NCBI GenBank assembly: GCA_946405645.1
Contig: CAMJHW010000067.1
Location: forward strand, 1-7,208
Origin: an uncultured Bacteroidales bacterium
Lineage (GTDB): Bacteria > Bacteroidota > Bacteroidia > Bacteroidales > UBA932
Reading direction: 5' to 3'
Length of the DNA: 7,208 nucleotides
Made by a program: the position numbers and the translations under genes. The notes below the pieces were generated by a model, which made no database searches, had not been told where the DNA came from, and saw only the letters and a list, made by a program, of their open reading frames with translations. Of the stretch, positions 5,651-7,208 are shown piece by piece. Numbering within the stretch: the first letter of the stretch is position 1; each line of letters starts with the position of its first letter.

Positions 5651-7208
5651 ATGAAAAAGATAGTTTCTGTCATTCTGCTGCTGTTTAATGCAGTGATGCT
5701 ATGCATGGCGCAGGAGCACCTCAGCGAGAGGGTATATATCTCCACTGACAGGGATGTTTATGTCGCGGGTGACGAGGTGTTCCTGTCCGCGTTCTGCCTG
5801 GATATGAATACCGGGCGCCTGTCCGGTTTCAGCCGTACGGTTTATTTGGAGATCATCTCCCTGGAGGGACCGGTCCAGACAGCCAAACTCGCTTTGGAAG
5901 GAGGCCGCGGAGGCGGGGTCATACGGCTCCACAACACCATACCGACGGGCAACTATCAGCTTGTGGCCTATACCGCCCAGTGTTTCAACGAGCAGGGTTA
6001 TGATTTCCTGGAGAATGCCAGAACCTTGTCCATAATCAATCCTTTCACTACCGACCGTTCTTCTTCCGGAGTCGGAATACTCTCCGACGAGGAGTATTCT
6101 GGGCTTCAGGATCCGGAGAGGCCTTCGTCGGGCTCGCTCCGCGTAGCCGCTTCAGAAGGCAGGTTGACAGTAACCAATCTCTCAGACAGACCCGTTAGCG
6201 CAAGCGTCTCCATATTCCACGATGACGGGATCGTCTCCCCTTCCGGTACCACTCCGGCCACATTCGCGTCCAAGGCCACCAAGGGCAGTGCGTTTACGTC
6301 CGTGCGCATCCCCGAGTATGAAGGAGAGATCATCCGCACCCGCGTTCGCGATGCTTCCGATGAAGATAAGGCCCTCATCAAGGGATCGACAGTGTTCTTT
6401 TCCATCCCGGGGAGATCTTCGGATTTCTATTCCGCTCAGGTCGGGGATGACGGCACCGCTACGTTCTATACCAGGAATATCTATGGCAATACCAACGCCG
6501 TGCTCGAATTGGGAAGCGGATACGGCTCCAGCCATCTTGAGATTATTTCTCCCTTCGCCAGAGTGAAGGCCGCAGACCTTCCGGAACTTCCCTTGAGCGA
6601 GGGCTTGAGGGGAAGTATCCTGTCCAGGAGCCTTGCGATGCAAGTGCTCCAGGCTTCCGGAGCGGATTCGCTCTATACCGTTCTCGATTTTCCTTATGTC
6701 AATCTGTTCGGACCCGATTCGGTTGCGTACATTCTCGACGACTATACCCGTTTTCCGCTGATGGAGGAGCTGTTCATCGAGTTTATATCGGAGATCAGGA
6801 TAGGACGTTCCGGCAAGTCCCGAACGGTGGTTGTAAACGTGAAAGATTCATTCAAACCATCCGGCACACAGTTTCCGGCGCTGGTGCTTTTGGACGGAGT
6901 CCCCGTGACGGAGCATGAACGCATTTTCGAATACGACCCCCTGCTTGTGGAACGGGTGGTTATATTCCCTCATTCGTTCAATCTCGGCTTCCGTACCTTC
7001 TCCGGCTTGGTTGATTTCGTGACATATAAGCATGACCTTCCGTCATTCACCTTGGGAGAGAATACCAGGATAGTGGACTTTCAGGGCGTAAGTTACCCGG
7101 TCGTATCCTATTTGCCAGATACGGTATCGGGCACCGCTGATATGCGGCAGACTATATTGTGGCATCCCATGGTGGAACTGGCCCCGGGAGAGGAACGTGT
7201 CCTGGACT
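5651..7208 (+). CDS. Secreted MG2-like / TonB-plug-like domain protein, C-terminus cut by window edge
   Basis: At least 519 residues are open with no stop before the edge. A signal peptide (MKKIVSVILLLFNAVMLCMA) is probably cut near AQ at 20-21; C18 is in VMLC, which is not a lipobox. Residues about 27-130 resemble the macroglobulin MG2 domain, with RVYISTDRDVYVAGDEVF (27-44), RTVYLEI and PTGNYQLVAYT. Further beta-rich segments follow, the start of one reading GSLRVAASEGRLTVTNLS. Residues about 400-465 resemble a TonB-receptor plug: ALVLLDGVPV (410-419), LVERVVIF and FSGLVDFVTYK (450-460). The family-typical tail QGVSYPV, then DMRQTILWHP, is visible before the edge. Such proteins recur in Bacteroidota and are often automatically named as MG2 or plug-domain proteins; their function is not established to my knowledge. 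The gene starts 11 nt after the DUF4249 stop. GGAAGGA (5642-5648) precedes the ATG by only 2 nt, closer than an ideal Shine-Dalgarno. Confidence 0.85.
   Translation, partial: MKKIVSVILLLFNAVMLCMAQEHLSERVYISTDRDVYVAGDEVFLSAFCLDMNTGRLSGFSRTVYLEIISLEGPVQTAKLALEGGRGGGVIRLHNTIPTGNYQLVAYTAQCFNEQGYDFLENARTLSIINPFTTDRSSSGVGILSDEEYSGLQDPERPSSGSLRVAASEGRLTVTNLSDRPVSASVSIFHDDGIVSPSGTTPATFASKATKGSAFTSVRIPEYEGEIIRTRVRDASDEDKALIKGSTVFFSIPGRSSDFYSAQVGDDGTATFYTRNIYGNTNAVLELGSGYGSSHLEIISPFARVKAADLPELPLSEGLRGSILSRSLAMQVLQASGADSLYTVLDFPYVNLFGPDSVAYILDDYTRFPLMEELFIEFISEIRIGRSGKSRTVVVNVKDSFKPSGTQFPALVLLDGVPVTEHERIFEYDPLLVERVVIFPHSFNLGFRTFSGLVDFVTYKHDLPSFTLGENTRIVDFQGVSYPVVSYLPDTVSGTADMRQTILWHPMVELAPGEERVLD

Noticed and set aside
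1..7208. CRISPR arrays, insertion sequences, tRNA or rRNA genes, phage or defence genes
   Set aside because: I saw no regularly spaced repeats, transposase or integrase motifs, terminal inverted repeats, or tRNA-like cloverleaf or rRNA-like sequence on either strand.

Overview
The window looks like a chromosomal segment from a moderately GC-rich member of the Bacteroidota, most likely Bacteroidales. The PNPase and S15 proteins have Bacteroidetes-type sequences. Upstream regions carry TAnnTTTG promoter elements and little Shine-Dalgarno sequence. The right-hand genes belong to families largely confined to this phylum: a carboxypeptidase-regulatory-domain TonB-dependent receptor, a DUF4249 lipoprotein and an MG2/plug-domain secreted protein. 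Genus cannot be fixed from this sequence alone.

Left part (1-1105, minus strand): housekeeping genes rpsO (ribosomal protein S15, complete) and pnp (polynucleotide phosphorylase, N-terminal 236 residues, cut by the window edge), transcribed rpsO then pnp, the same order as in E. coli. The 120-bp gap between them holds a strong terminator-like hairpin (778-813), a TAATTTTG promoter-like element overlapping its U-tract (771-778), and a second GC-rich hairpin (740-762). The second hairpin would lie at the extreme 5' end of an mRNA started from that element.

Middle (1106-1320): a 215-bp divergent intergenic region with back-to-back candidate promoters, TACCTTTG on the minus strand for rpsO and TATATTTG on the plus strand for the receptor operon. 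The presumed receptor leader contains a perfect 12-bp palindrome (1260-1271).

Right part (1321-7208, plus strand): a tightly packed three-gene envelope operon. Gene 1 is a 1042-residue TonB-dependent outer-membrane receptor with an unusual extra N-terminal secreted domain of about 200 residues. Gene 2 overlaps it by 4 nt and encodes a DUF4249 lipoprotein. Gene 3 starts 11 nt later and encodes a secreted protein with an N-terminal macroglobulin (MG2)-like domain and a TonB-receptor plug-like domain; it runs off the right edge. The spacing suggests one outer-membrane assembly of receptor, lipoprotein and accessory protein, formally parallel to a SusC/SusD pair but built from different partners. 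Its substrate or function cannot be read from the sequence and I know of no experimentally defined role. This operon is the best candidate in the window for an undescribed system, although its component families are individually recognisable.
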